64,000 bases of DNA from assembly GCF_001547525.1 (NCBI RefSeq), contig NZ_CM003769.1:372001-436000 (forward strand), written 5' to 3'. Each line of letters opens with the position of its first letter. Position 1 is the stretch's first letter. The position numbers and the translations under genes are program-made. Positions 1 through 8,902 of this stretch are shown here, piece after piece. Source of the DNA: Burkholderia anthina. Lineage in GTDB: Bacteria; Pseudomonadota; Gammaproteobacteria; Burkholderiales; Burkholderiaceae. The notes under the pieces were generated by a model, which ran no database searches, had not been told where the DNA came from, and saw nothing but the letters and a program-made list of their open reading frames with translations.

Positions 1-376
1 CGGCGTCCTGCTGTCGACGTTCACCGGCGTGATGCCGTCGGCGCTGCCCGCGCTGTTCCCGACGCGGATCCGCTACGGCGCGCTCGCGATCGGCTTCAAC
101 GTGTCGGTGTCGCTGTTCGGCGGCACGACGCCGCTCGTCACCGCATGGCTCGTCGATCGCACCGGCGACCTGATGATGCCCGCGTATTACCTGATGGGCG
201 CGTCGTTCATCGGCATCGTGTCGGTGCTCGCGCTGCGCGAGACCGCGCGCCAGCCGCTGCCCGGTTCCGGGCCGTGCGTCGCGAGCCGCGCGGAAGCGTT
301 GAGCCTCGTGCGCGGCGGGGCCGACGAAGCGCGTGTGCGCGATCGCAAGTTCACGCCGGTCAGCGAGCGCGCGTGA
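1..376 (+). CDS. MHS/MFS transporter, C-terminal end (cut by window start)
   Basis: Only the last ~125 codons are present. The frame is open from the first bases and ends at TGA 374-376. The visible part has the typical end of a metabolite:H+ symporter of the ProP/MHS group: a segment around FPTRIRYGALAIGFN, a GGTTPLV helix start and a last hydrophobic helix (PAYYLMGASFIGIVSVLAL), then a polar tail of about 40 residues. Transporters of this group import carboxylates or osmolytes. The substrate cannot be told from this fragment. The next gene is on the opposite strand and converges on it. Confidence 0.75.
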   Translation, partial: GVLLSTFTGVMPSALPALFPTRIRYGALAIGFNVSVSLFGGTTPLVTAWLVDRTGDLMMPAYYLMGASFIGIVSVLALRETARQPLPGSGPCVASRAEALSLVRGGADEARVRDRKFTPVSERA

Positions 377-431
377 CGCGGATCGATGCGACGCCGCGCG
401 GCCTGCGCGGGCGTCGCCGTTCGCGCGATCG

Positions 432-1256
432 TCAGTTCGCCTGCAGTTGCTGCGCGTCGAACCAGTCGAGCAGCGCGCGCGTGACGAACGCGGGATTTTC
501 CAGGTTCGAGATATGGCCGGCGTCGGGCACAAGCGTATGCGCACAGCCGATCACGTTCGCCATCTTCACGGTTTCCGACGGCGGGCGCGCCATGTCGCCC
601 GCGCCGCACATCAGCAGCGTGCGCGCGGCATCGAGTTCGGCGAGTGCCGCGAGCGTATCGGGCCGGCCGAAAATCAGCCGGCCGAGCGGCGCGATCGATT
701 GCCGCAGCCGGTCGGCGGGCAGGTTCGCGAGCGCTTGGCGAAACGCGGCCGGCACCGGGCCCTCCAGGTTGACGTCCGGCCGGAAGAACAGCGGCACGAT
801 CGCGTCGAGCAACGGCGGCGCGATGCGGCCCGCGGCCTCGATCGCATCGAGCATCGCGAAATAGCGGGTGCGCGTCGCATCGGGCTCGGCTTCGAGCGAC
901 GCGTCCATGATCACGAGCGAGCGCACGCGCCGCGGCTCGCGCAATGCGAGCCGCGCGCCCCACATGCCGCCGACGCTGAGCCCGACGACCGCGCACTGTT
1001 CGATGTCCAGCGCGTCCAGCAGCGCGCTCGCGTGCGCGGCGAGGTCGTCGAGCGTGTGCGTGCCTTGCGGCAGCGCGCCCGATTCGCCGTGCCCCCACAG
1101 GTCCGGCACGATCACGCGATACCGGCTCGACAGCGCATCGATCTGCGGCGCCCACATCGTGGCGTCCCACAGATAGCTGTGCCCGAGCAGCACCGGAAAC
1201 CCGGTGCCATGATCGTGGTAATGCAGGGTACTGCCTTGAATGCGCTGTGCGGGCAT
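432..1256 (-). CDS. alpha/beta-fold hydrolase
   Basis: A 274-residue alpha/beta hydrolase, the usual length for a single-domain member. The nucleophile elbow GLSVGG puts the serine near residue 94, an acidic residue lies in the GAGD motif near 222, and the histidine is in DAGHIS near 250. An oxyanion-type stretch lies near residues 25-30. It resembles 3-oxoadipate enol-lactonase-like esterases, but the substrate is unknown. The ATG at 1256 has GGAGG 4-5 bases upstream. It lies downstream of the LysR gene in the same direction with a 147-bp gap, so it could be co-transcribed. No signal peptide is seen, so it should be cytoplasmic. Confidence 0.85.
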   Translation of the reverse strand: MPAQRIQGSTLHYHDHGTGFPVLLGHSYLWDATMWAPQIDALSSRYRVIVPDLWGHGESGALPQGTHTLDDLAAHASALLDALDIEQCAVVGLSVGGMWGARLALREPRRVRSLVIMDASLEAEPDATRTRYFAMLDAIEAAGRIAPPLLDAIVPLFFRPDVNLEGPVPAAFRQALANLPADRLRQSIAPLGRLIFGRPDTLAALAELDAARTLLMCGAGDMARPPSETVKMANVIGCAHTLVPDAGHISNLENPAFVTRALLDWFDAQQLQAN

Positions 1257-1403
1257 GCTGCCTCCAGAGTGTCAGGGCTCGGCGGCAGCCCGGAAACGGG
1301 CGCCGCGATGGCGGCGTTCTGTGACGAACGCGAAGCGGCGCATCATCGCACAATTTGCAGCGGCTGCGCATGACGCCGCGCACCGCGCATTCGCCGTGCC
1401 GCG

Positions 1404-2396
1404 CTATCCGACGCGATACATCGGCAGCACGTTGCTGCCGGCCGTGTCGTGCTCCGACACGAGCGGATGGCATGCTTGTTCGAGCAGCCAGTTGGTCAGC
1501 ACCGCGATATCGAATTCGTTGCACGCATCGGGGTTCTGCACGAGCACATAGCTGCCCGATGCAACGGTGCAATGCGGGAACAGCTCGACGAGCCGCCCCT
1601 GCTTCAACAGCCCGTCGACCAGCGGCCGCCTTCCGATCGCGATGCCGTGCCCGTCGACCGCCGCCTGGATCAGTTGATCGTACTGGCTGAAGTGCAGCGC
1701 GCCGGCCGGCCGCAGCCGCGGCACGCCGAGTTCCTTCAGCAATTGGCTCCACCCGTGCCACGGCCATTCGCCGCGCGGGTCGTCGAGATGCAGCAGCACG
1801 TGCTTGTCGAGATCGGCCGGCTTCATCGACGCGGCGTCGCCCGCCGCCGTCATCAGGCTCGGGCTGCATACGGCCACGACACGCTCGCGAAACAGCACGT
1901 CCGTATCGTCGGTCGACGTATACGGGCCGGCATAGCGCACGGCCAGATGCAAACGTTTGCGCTTGAGATCTTCGATTTCGCTCGTGGCCGACACGCGCAC
2001 GTCGATGTCCGGATAGCTTGCGCGGAACGAACCGAGACGCGGAATCAGCCAAAGCGCGGCGAACGAGACGGTGGTCGACAACGAGATGGCGCGCTGGCCG
2101 ACACTCGACGACAGCTTGCCGACCACGGATTCGAGATCGGACAACGCGAACGAGATCGCGTCGTACAACTCGCGCCCCTTGTCGGTCAACGTCAGCGAAC
2201 GAATGTGCCGATGAAAGAGCTCGATCCGGAGCTGCTCCTCGAGCGCCTTGACCTGGCGGCTCACGGCCGACTGCGTGACGTTCAGTTCCTGCCCCGCACG
2301 CGTGAAGCTCAAATGGCGCGCCGCGCATTCGAAGCCTCTCAGGAAATCCAGCGAAGGCAAACTTCTCAATCTCTTTGCCAATCTCACATTAGCCAT
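1404..2396 (-). CDS. shvR: LysR-type regulator, probable ShvR
   Basis: A 330-residue LysR regulator. The winged helix-turn-helix lies at about residues 14-75 (FECAARHLSFTRAGQELNVT, then QSAVSRQVKALEE), followed by an effector-binding domain of GcvA-like type. It lies beside the large lipid-type cluster, separated by an AT-rich gap of ~0.6 kb, and reads away from it. From memory, the B. cenocepacia LysR regulator ShvR (colony morphology, biofilm, virulence) sits next to the afc genes and controls them. Identification as ShvR rests on that position and family, not on an alignment. Direct control of the divergent promoter at 4909-5239 is inferred. Confidence 0.8.
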   Translation of the reverse strand: MANVRLAKRLRSLPSLDFLRGFECAARHLSFTRAGQELNVTQSAVSRQVKALEEQLRIELFHRHIRSLTLTDKGRELYDAISFALSDLESVVGKLSSSVGQRAISLSTTVSFAALWLIPRLGSFRASYPDIDVRVSATSEIEDLKRKRLHLAVRYAGPYTSTDDTDVLFRERVVAVCSPSLMTAAGDAASMKPADLDKHVLLHLDDPRGEWPWHGWSQLLKELGVPRLRPAGALHFSQYDQLIQAAVDGHGIAIGRRPLVDGLLKQGRLVELFPHCTVASGSYVLVQNPDACNEFDIAVLTNWLLEQACHPLVSEHDTAGSNVLPMYRVG

Positions 2397-2459
2397 ACCG
2401 CCGCCTCAAAGTTGCACCCACCGACAGGCAAGTTGCCGTTCGTCTCCCTGAATCGTCTC

Positions 2460-2930
2460 TCCTATTTGGATTCTGAAACAATTTTATAGTGAAAGCATGG
2501 ATGCATTCCATTCTTATTTTCAATCGTGACACTTGTATTTATCTATCGAATTTCGTTGCATCGATATTTTCTTACACAAATATTATCGGGTAGTGATTTT
2601 GTAAATCGATATGCAGTGAATTGAAGGCTCGAAAACAGCGGGCAAATTCTCGCCAAAACAGGCATTTACCGGCGAAATCCGCCGCTGCCGCGGCGATTGC
2701 GTCACACCGGAAGAGCTGGCGCCCGACGCATACAATTCAATTTCAATCAGCCGACTATTCATTTTGTTTTCCGGATTGCGAAAAAACAAACCGCCCGCAA
2801 CGAACGAACAAAATGCCGTTTAAATCCGGAATTCAACGTTTATTGAAAAATACTAAACACATGACATTCAAGCTTGCCATGCGGGTTCAAGAAACTGATG
2901 AGCCGATTATTTCCGGATACGAATAACCCG
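2460..2930. other. AT-rich intergenic island
   Basis: The gap between the LysR gene (start 2396) and the diiron gene (end 3023) holds a stretch visibly richer in A and T than anything else in the window, with many A/T runs and three TCCGGA palindromes (2770-2775, 2825-2830, 2912-2917). Short open frames here look like chance. It probably carries the LysR promoter and may be a silencer (H-NS-type) target, but that is inference. Confidence 0.5.
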
Positions 2931-3022
2931 CCGGCCGGCAACGCCGGTCAGCGTGCATCGGGTTCGCCTGTCGGCCGGAATCCGGGGGCCGCGGGTCGCC
3001 GTGCCGCTCGAGGGCTAATTCA

Positions 3023-3916
3023 CTACGCGTTGCCCGGCACCCCATTCGCCCGCGCCGTCACTTCGCGGCGATAGCGGTTCAGTTCCTGCGCGGTGGCGAA
3101 CGTGCGTTCGAACAGGATCGACAGGTTGTGCAGGATCCGCTCGACCACCTTCTTCTCCCACTCGCCGTCGAAACGGATCTGGTCGTCGAGCCAGCGCTCG
3201 AGCCATTCCGGATCCGGCAGGCGCGATTGCACGGTGTCGCGCGGGAACAGCGCCTGATTCACGTGCAGGTTGGTCGGGTGGAGCGGCTTCTCGGTGCGGC
3301 GCGCCGACGCCATCAGCACGCCGATCTTCGCGAAGGCCGCACGCGCGACGTCGCCGCAGTTGTTCAGCGCCTTCTTCATGTAGCGCAGGTACGCGCCGCC
3401 ATGACGCGCCTCGTCGCGCGAAATCGTTTCGTAGATCTGCTTGATGACGGGCTCGGTGTGCCAGTCGGCCGCGCAGCGGTACCAGTGGTTCAAGCGGATC
3501 TCGCCGCAGAAGTGCAGCATCAGCGTCTCGAGCGGCGGCGCCGGATCGAACTGGAAACGCACCGCGTGCAGTTCCTCCTCGGTCGGCACCAGTTCCGGCT
3601 TGAAGCGCCGCAGGTATTCCATCAGCACGAGCGAATGCTTTTGCTCCTCGAAGAACCACACGCTCATGAACGCGGAAAAGTCGCTGTCGTGCTGGTTGTC
3701 GCGCAGGAACATTTCCGTCGCGGGCAGCGCCGACCATTCGGTGATCGCGTTCATCTTGATCGTCTTCGCCTGCTCGTCGGTGAGCAGCGAAGCGTCGAAC
3801 CTGTCCCACGGAATGTCCTTCTCCATGTCCCAGCGGACAGCTTCGAGCGACCTGAAAAGTTCCGGATAGAGCATCGTCGTCACCGTCGTCGCCATGCAAT
3901 CCGCACCGGCGCTCAT
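3023..3916 (-). CDS. afcD: ferritin-like diiron protein, acyl-ACP desaturase-like (AfcD)
   Basis: A 297-residue soluble helical protein with the diiron carboxylate pattern of acyl-ACP desaturases: Glu near 60 (ITEWSALPATEMF), E91-x-x-H94 (FFEEQKH), Glu139 (CGEIRLNHW) and E169-x-x-H172 (RDEARH). Such enzymes use O2 and electrons to desaturate or hydroxylate carrier-bound acyl chains. The start ATG at 3916 overlaps the TGA of the upstream membrane desaturase as ATGA, so the two should be translationally coupled; an internal ATG at 3895 is an alternative. The assignment to the desaturase branch rather than an N-oxygenase (AurF-like) is by motif spacing only. The symbol follows my memory of the two-gene afcCD operon. 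Confidence 0.75.
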   Translation of the reverse strand: MSAGADCMATTVTTMLYPELFRSLEAVRWDMEKDIPWDRFDASLLTDEQAKTIKMNAITEWSALPATEMFLRDNQHDSDFSAFMSVWFFEEQKHSLVLMEYLRRFKPELVPTEEELHAVRFQFDPAPPLETLMLHFCGEIRLNHWYRCAADWHTEPVIKQIYETISRDEARHGGAYLRYMKKALNNCGDVARAAFAKIGVLMASARRTEKPLHPTNLHVNQALFPRDTVQSRLPDPEWLERWLDDQIRFDGEWEKKVVERILHNLSILFERTFATAQELNRYRREVTARANGVPGNA

Positions 3917-4908
3917 GCCGACTGCGTCGACGCCGGCGCGGCGGCTTCCGCATCGGGCTCGCGATCGTCCCGATCGTCGTCCACCGAACGCGGCGCGAGC
4001 CGGCCGCGCAGCAACGCATGGTAGAACTGCCGATACGAGCGGTGGTAATAGCGGATGCGCGGCGCGATCGCGCCATGCAGGTCGTGCAACCGCTCGATCG
4101 GCAGGTTCGGCATCATGTGATGCTCGACGTGATAGTTGTTGCCGTTCGTGAACCACGTCATGAACGCGTTGCTCTCGATCGTCCGCGTGTTGCGGAACGG
4201 GTCGGTGCTCGTCAGGTCGCAGCGGTAGTGCTCGGGCATCTCGACCAGCGCGTGCACGGGCGCCGCGACGAACACGAGCGGGACGACCCACACCCAGACG
4301 ACGAACCACGTGTGCAGCACGAACGACAGCGCCGCGAGCAGCGCGATCGCGGCCGCCATCAGCAGGTAGTCGCGGCGGATCGCGCGCGACACGAGCGCAT
4401 TGTCGCCGAAGCGCGCACCCGGCACGACGAGCTTCACGACGTTCCTCGCGAACTGGATATAGTGCGCGGCCATCGACAACCGCCACATCCACAGCCCGAC
4501 ATTGACGACGGGGCTCGCGCCGTACTGGTCGCCGTAGTCGAAGAACTCCTTGTTCTCCGGCGTGCCGAGCAGCCGGTGGTGGCGCAGGTGGCTGTCCTGG
4601 TATGCGTGGAACGACACGAGCATCGGCATGCCGAGCAGCACGCCGAACACCATGTTCAGGCGCTTGCTGCGGAATCCCTGGTAATGCAGCGCCTGATGCT
4701 GCAGCTCGACGCCGTGCGCATACATCGCACCGATCAGCAGGATGCCGACCGCCTTCAGGATCACGAACGCCGACAGCGCGAACATCATCCCGTGCGCGAC
4801 AAGCGCAACGTATACAACCAGCTTCAGCGAGAAGACCACGCCGCTCGGGCGGCTCTTCATGTCTGTAACCGGTTTCGGCCGGGCGACAAGCGATGAGGTG
4901 ACGGACAA
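3913..4908 (-). CDS. afcC: membrane fatty-acid desaturase (AfcC)
   Basis: A 331-residue integral-membrane diiron desaturase/hydroxylase. The three histidine boxes are HGVELQH, HAYQDSHLRHH and NYHVEHH, separated by pairs of hydrophobic helices, as in FADS-type enzymes acting on acyl chains in the inner membrane. The frame extends upstream to 5094, but I chose a TTG start at 4908: it has AAGGAGA (minus strand, 4920-4914) at ideal distance, while the residues before it look non-coding. The first gene of the leftward operon, it diverges from the acyl-AMP ligase. Known afc work places afcC opposite afcA, which fits. Substrate, chain position and product (double bond, triple bond or hydroxyl) are unknown. 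Confidence 0.85.
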   Translation of the reverse strand: MSVTSSLVARPKPVTDMKSRPSGVVFSLKLVVYVALVAHGMMFALSAFVILKAVGILLIGAMYAHGVELQHQALHYQGFRSKRLNMVFGVLLGMPMLVSFHAYQDSHLRHHRLLGTPENKEFFDYGDQYGASPVVNVGLWMWRLSMAAHYIQFARNVVKLVVPGARFGDNALVSRAIRRDYLLMAAAIALLAALSFVLHTWFVVWVWVVPLVFVAAPVHALVEMPEHYRCDLTSTDPFRNTRTIESNAFMTWFTNGNNYHVEHHMMPNLPIERLHDLHGAIAPRIRYYHRSYRQFYHALLRGRLAPRSVDDDRDDREPDAEAAAPASTQSA

Positions 4909-5239
4909 GACGCTCTCCTTGGGCCGGGCTGCCCGGCACGATGACGCGGCGACGCTGGCGCGCTGCCGGGTTGCCATTCTTCTGTGAGTCGATGTTTCGG
5001 ACAAACGAATTTTCCGAACGCATTGCATGACGCCCGCGCATGAGCGCACCACATCGTGAACTAGACGACCGGTCGAATGAGACCGACCAGTCACCTCGTG
5101 GATGCGTCCCGCTCATGCATAGCCTGCATAGATTCCGTTTGTCGCCGCCGATCGATCCGGCAAGAATCCTCCTCACTCGACGAACGGCGCCGCCGGCACC
5201 GTGGCGCGAGCGGCCGTGTTCCTCAAGGGGAGAACCCTC
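4909..5239. promoter_or_regulatory. divergent promoter region of the afc-type cluster
   Basis: This 330-bp gap separates the leftward desaturase operon from the rightward biosynthetic operon and must hold both promoters. Two dyads stand out: TTCGGA-N11-TCCGAA (4996-5018), whose spacing suits a LysR-type site, and the perfect 10-bp palindrome CGACCGGTCG (5066-5075), like half-sites of TetR-family operators, with a related GACCGACCAGTC following at 5081-5092. I could not assign -35/-10 boxes with confidence. Confidence 0.5.
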
Positions 5240-7006
5240 GTGACGAAGTACGCATCCACCATTCATCGCCTGATCGAATCGCTCGAGGACGTCGCGGGCG
5301 CCATGCATCGCATGACGTTCGTCGACGATGCGGGCCGCGAAGCGGGCATCACGTACCGGCACTTCGCGCAAGAGGTGTTTCGCCAGGCCGGCGCGCTGCG
5401 CGAGCTCGGCGTGCGCGAGAACGATCTCGTGATGCTCGCGCTGCCCGCGTCGGTCGAGCACGCGGCCGCGATGATGGCCTGCGTGATGACGGGCGCACTG
5501 CCCTGCACCGTGCCGGTTCCCGTGCGGCGGCCGACGGCCGCGCGGCAGGTGGCGGACGTCGCGTGCGAGCTGTACCGGCCGCGCCTCGTCATCGCCGCGG
5601 ATGCGCAGGCCGCGGCCTGGCGCGACGACGCGTTTTCGGCGGCCGCCACGCGCGTCGTCGATCTCGCGACGCTGTCGAGCGCCGCGGATGCCGGCGCGCG
5701 CGCGCCGATCAGCGCGAAGAGCGGCCACGATCCGCATCATGTCCAGCTCACGTCGGGGTCGACGTCGCACCCGAAAGCCGCGGTGCTGAGCCACGAGAAC
5801 GTGATCGCGAACGTGCTCGGCATCGGCGGGTCGGTGCGCTTCGATATCGCGGCCGGCGACGGCACCGCGTCGTGGCTGCCGCTCTATCACGACATGGGGC
5901 TGCTCACGCTGCTGTCCAACCTGCATTACCGTGCGCCGCTGCTGATGATGCAGCCGAACAGCTTCATCCGGAATCCGCTCGGCTGGCTGAAGCGCATCGC
6001 ATCGGCACGCGCGACGACGACGTCGGTGCCGACCTTCGCGCTGCGCTATTGCGTGCGCCGCTTCAATGCCGCCGCGATGGACGGCGTCGATCTGTCCGCG
6101 TGCCGCAACATCTTCATCGGCGGCGAACGCGTGGACGACGCGACGCTGCGCGATTTCGCCGCGACGTTCGCGCCGTACGGGCTGGCTGCGTCGGCACTGC
6201 AGCCGTGCTACGGGATGGCCGAATCGACGCTCGCGGTATCGATGCATCGTGCATGGCACGAAGGCGCGGTCGAGGGCGCACCGTACGTGATCGCCGATAC
6301 GCTCGACCGGCGCGCGCTGATCGAGCGCCGCGACGCGCAGCCGGCCGCCGCGAACGACGGCCGCGAGACGGAGACCGAAACGGTGCTCGCGATGGGCACG
6401 CCGATCGACGGGATGGCGTTCTGCATCCTCGACGACGGCGACCATGCGCTGGGCAACCGCGCGGTCGGCGAAGTCGCGATCCGCGGCACGTCGGTGATGC
6501 TCGGCTACCTGGATCCCGACGACGGCACGATCGCCGCGCCGCTGACGGCCGACGGCTGGTTCCGCACCGGCGACATCGGCTACGTCGCGGACGGCCAGCT
6601 GCATATCCTCGGCCGCAAGAAGGAAGTCATCATCATCCGCGGCAGCAACTATTTCCCGCACGAGATCGAGGAAGCGCTCGCGTCGCACAGCGCGCTGCGC
6701 AAGAGCACGTGCATCGCGTTCGGCCTGCCCGACCCCGAAACCGGCACCGAGCGGCTGGTCGTCGCGATCGAGGCACGGCCCGTCGACGCGACGCCGCAAA
6801 CGCGCACCGAGTGCCAGCAGTTGCTCGCGTCGCGCATCGGCTTCGCCGCGCAGGATTTGTGTTTCGTCGAGCCCGGCTCGCTGCCGCGCACCACGAGCGG
6901 CAAGCTGCAACGCCTGAAATGCCGCGATCTCTATGCGAACGGCGCGTTGCCCGTGATCGCCGCATCGGCCGCCGTCGCCGAAGCCGGCCAGGGAGCGTTC
7001 GCATGA
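5240..7006 (+). CDS. afcA: fatty acyl-AMP ligase (AfcA)
   Basis: A 588-residue ANL-superfamily enzyme of the FAAL type, which activates a free fatty acid as acyl-AMP and passes it to an ACP. Visible motifs: the P-loop LTSGSTSHPKA (about residue 172), YGMAEST in the middle, GWFRTGDIGY, GRKKEVIIIRG, and the end motif PRTTSGKLQR with the adenylation lysine. The start is GTG 5240, preceded by AAGGGGAGA; an upstream GTG at 5201 is in frame but lacks a good ribosome site. It is the first gene of the long rightward operon and overlaps the ABC ATPase gene by ATGA. Partner ACP: most likely the protein at 12118. Chain length is unknown. Confidence 0.88.
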   Translation: MTKYASTIHRLIESLEDVAGAMHRMTFVDDAGREAGITYRHFAQEVFRQAGALRELGVRENDLVMLALPASVEHAAAMMACVMTGALPCTVPVPVRRPTAARQVADVACELYRPRLVIAADAQAAAWRDDAFSAAATRVVDLATLSSAADAGARAPISAKSGHDPHHVQLTSGSTSHPKAAVLSHENVIANVLGIGGSVRFDIAAGDGTASWLPLYHDMGLLTLLSNLHYRAPLLMMQPNSFIRNPLGWLKRIASARATTTSVPTFALRYCVRRFNAAAMDGVDLSACRNIFIGGERVDDATLRDFAATFAPYGLAASALQPCYGMAESTLAVSMHRAWHEGAVEGAPYVIADTLDRRALIERRDAQPAAANDGRETETETVLAMGTPIDGMAFCILDDGDHALGNRAVGEVAIRGTSVMLGYLDPDDGTIAAPLTADGWFRTGDIGYVADGQLHILGRKKEVIIIRGSNYFPHEIEEALASHSALRKSTCIAFGLPDPETGTERLVVAIEARPVDATPQTRTECQQLLASRIGFAAQDLCFVEPGSLPRTTSGKLQRLKCRDLYANGALPVIAASAAVAEAGQGAFA

Positions 7007-7713
7007 CGCCTGCGTCGCTTTCGCCGGTGCTCGAACTGCGCGACGTCACGCGCGTGTACGAAGGTGCGGGCCACGTCGTCGCGGTGCGCGGCGCGACGAT
7101 CTCGATCGCCCCGCGCGACGTCGTCGCGCTCGTCGGCCCGTCGGGCAGCGGCAAGAGCACACTGCTGAACCTCGCAGGCTTTCTCGACGTGCCGAGCAGC
7201 GGCGAACGCTGGCTCGAAGGCCGCCGGATCGACGACGCGCCGGACACGCTCGAACGGATTCGCCGCGAACGCATCGGCTTCGTGTTCCAGCAATTCAACC
7301 TGATTCCGGTGATGTCGGCGCTCGAGAACGTCGAGCTCGGCTGCTTCGCGTGGGGCACGCCGCGCACGCGGCGCGAACGCGCGCGCGCGATGCTCGACGC
7401 GGTGGGGCTCGCCGCGCGCGAACGGCACCGCCCCGGCGAGCTGTCCGGCGGCGAGCAGCAGCGCGTCGCGCTGGCCCGCGCGCTCGCCAAGGAGCCGGCG
7501 ATCGTGATCGCGGACGAGCCGACCGCGAGCCTCGACAGCGCCAACGCGCGGGCGGTCGCCGAGCTGATCCTCGACACCAACCGCACGCTGGGCACCGCCT
7601 TTCTGATTGCGTCGCACGACGATCGTCTGTGCGCGCACCTGCCGCGCCGCATCGAGATGCGCGACGGCGTACCGGGAGTGAATCGTGAACTGGTCGACGT
7701 TTGCGTGGCGTAA
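7003..7713 (+). CDS. ABC transporter ATP-binding protein, LolD/MacB-like
   Basis: A 236-residue ATPase with Walker A GPSGSGKST (about 46-54), Q-loop FQQFNLIP, signature LSGGEQQ, Walker B IVIADEPT and the switch histidine in ASHDD. It belongs to the LolD/MacB/FtsE subgroup, which pairs with FtsX-fold permeases and moves lipids, lipoproteins or peptides out of the inner membrane rather than importing. Its ATG overlaps the stop of the acyl-AMP ligase, and its end overlaps the permease gene by 29 bp, so the three are translationally linked. Possibly the gene called afcB in older work; not certain. Confidence 0.9.
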   Translation: MTPASLSPVLELRDVTRVYEGAGHVVAVRGATISIAPRDVVALVGPSGSGKSTLLNLAGFLDVPSSGERWLEGRRIDDAPDTLERIRRERIGFVFQQFNLIPVMSALENVELGCFAWGTPRTRRERARAMLDAVGLAARERHRPGELSGGEQQRVALARALAKEPAIVIADEPTASLDSANARAVAELILDTNRTLGTAFLIASHDDRLCAHLPRRIEMRDGVPGVNRELVDVCVA

Positions 7714-8902
7714 CCTCTGGCGCAACAAGCGCCGCACCGTGCTGACGATGGCGATGATCGGCGTCGCCGCGTTCGCGTCGAGCCTCGCGCTCGGCTACGT
7801 GATCGCGACCTTCGACGCGGTGCGCGAAGGGTCGATCGACAGCGGCGTCGGCCATGTGCAGGTGCTGCACCACGGCTATCTCGACCTGATCGGCGAGCGG
7901 CCGCTGCAGTACGGGCTGACCGCCGACGAGCAGGCCGCCGCCACGCAGGCGATCGCACAGCTGCGTGGCGTCGCGACGACCGCGCGCGGCATCGACTTCG
8001 ACGGCCTCGTGTCGAACGGCGACCTCAGCTACGGCTTCGTCGGCGAAGGCATCGAGCCGAACCGCGAGCCGCCCGGCTTCTTCGACTATCACACGGTGCT
8101 GTCGGGCCGCTACCTGTCGCCGACGAATGCCGGCACCGAAGTCGTCGTCGGCGCGGAACTCGCGCGCAAGCTCGGCGTGCACGTCGGTTCGGTCGTGCAG
8201 TTGATGGCGTCGACCGCGCACGGCGGCATCAACGCGACCGACGCGCAGATCGTCGGCGTGATGAGCACCGGCAACAAGGACGTCGACGAGCGGATCGTCG
8301 ACGTGACGTTCACGGCCGCGCAGGCGCTGCTGCGCACCGACCGCGCGTCGCGCGTCGCGGTGTTCCTCGACGACACCGCCGGCACGCCGGCCGCCGCCGC
8401 GACGCTGCGCGCCGCGCTGCCGACGCTCGACGTGAAGACCTGGGACCAGCTCGTGTCGCTCTATCACCAGGTCGTCGCGCTGTACAAGAACCAGTTCTCG
8501 GTGTTCGGCGCGATCCTGTGCGTGACGATCCTGCTGTCGATGAGCAACTGGATCTTGATGAGCATCGTCGAGCGACGCCGCGAGATCTCGACGCTTCGCG
8601 CGCTCGGCGTGCCGGCCGCGACGGTGCGCGGCGTGCTGATCCAGGAAACCGCGCTGCTCGGCTTGCTCGGTGCGGCCGCCGGCATCGCGCTCGCGCTGCT
8701 GACGATGGTCGCGCTCAATCACGCGCAGATCCACCTGCCCGCGCCGCCCGGCCGCGTGAAGCCGATCCTGCTCGAATTCACGGTGTCGCCCGCCGCCGTG
8801 GCCGCCGTCGAAGCCGCGTTCGTCGTGCTCGGCGTGGCCGCGGCGCTGCTCGCGACGCTCGGTCTCGCGAAACGCAACATCCTCGAAGGACTCGCCCCAT
8901 GA
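7685..8902 (+). CDS. ABC transporter permease, LolC/FtsX-like
   Basis: A 405-residue permease: one N-terminal membrane helix (residues ~20-40), a large periplasmic domain (~45-265) and three C-terminal helices starting near FGAILCVTILLSMSNWILM, as in the FtsX/LolC/MacB fold. The cytoplasmic coupling region has RRREISTLRALG, typical of the family. GTG 7685 is the start and lies inside the ATPase gene. A single permease gene suggests a homodimer. With the following LolA-like protein and outer-membrane barrel it looks like a complete route for a lipid from inner to outer membrane. It is not the housekeeping LolCDE system, which should be elsewhere. Confidence 0.88.
   Translation: MNWSTFAWRNLWRNKRRTVLTMAMIGVAAFASSLALGYVIATFDAVREGSIDSGVGHVQVLHHGYLDLIGERPLQYGLTADEQAAATQAIAQLRGVATTARGIDFDGLVSNGDLSYGFVGEGIEPNREPPGFFDYHTVLSGRYLSPTNAGTEVVVGAELARKLGVHVGSVVQLMASTAHGGINATDAQIVGVMSTGNKDVDERIVDVTFTAAQALLRTDRASRVAVFLDDTAGTPAAAATLRAALPTLDVKTWDQLVSLYHQVVALYKNQFSVFGAILCVTILLSMSNWILMSIVERRREISTLRALGVPAATVRGVLIQETALLGLLGAAAGIALALLTMVALNHAQIHLPAPPGRVKPILLEFTVSPAAVAAVEAAFVVLGVAAALLATLGLAKRNILEGLAP

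Noticed and set aside
187..2328. A 700-codon minus-strand frame over the hydrolase and LysR genes.
   Set aside because: It overlaps two well-supported genes in another frame and has the Arg-rich composition of a shadow frame.
2621..2926. A ~100-codon plus-strand frame in the AT-rich gap.
   Set aside because: No ribosome site and no protein-like pattern; it probably reflects low stop density by chance.
3023..6910. A very long minus-strand open frame opposite the acyl-AMP ligase.
   Set aside because: Only its C-terminal ~297 residues (diiron protein) look like a real protein. The rest is Arg/Ala-rich text antisense to clear genes.
5077..7002. An N-terminal extension of the LolD-like ATPase frame.
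   Set aside because: The extension is antisense-like text within the ligase gene; ATG 7003 with ATGA overlap is the natural start.
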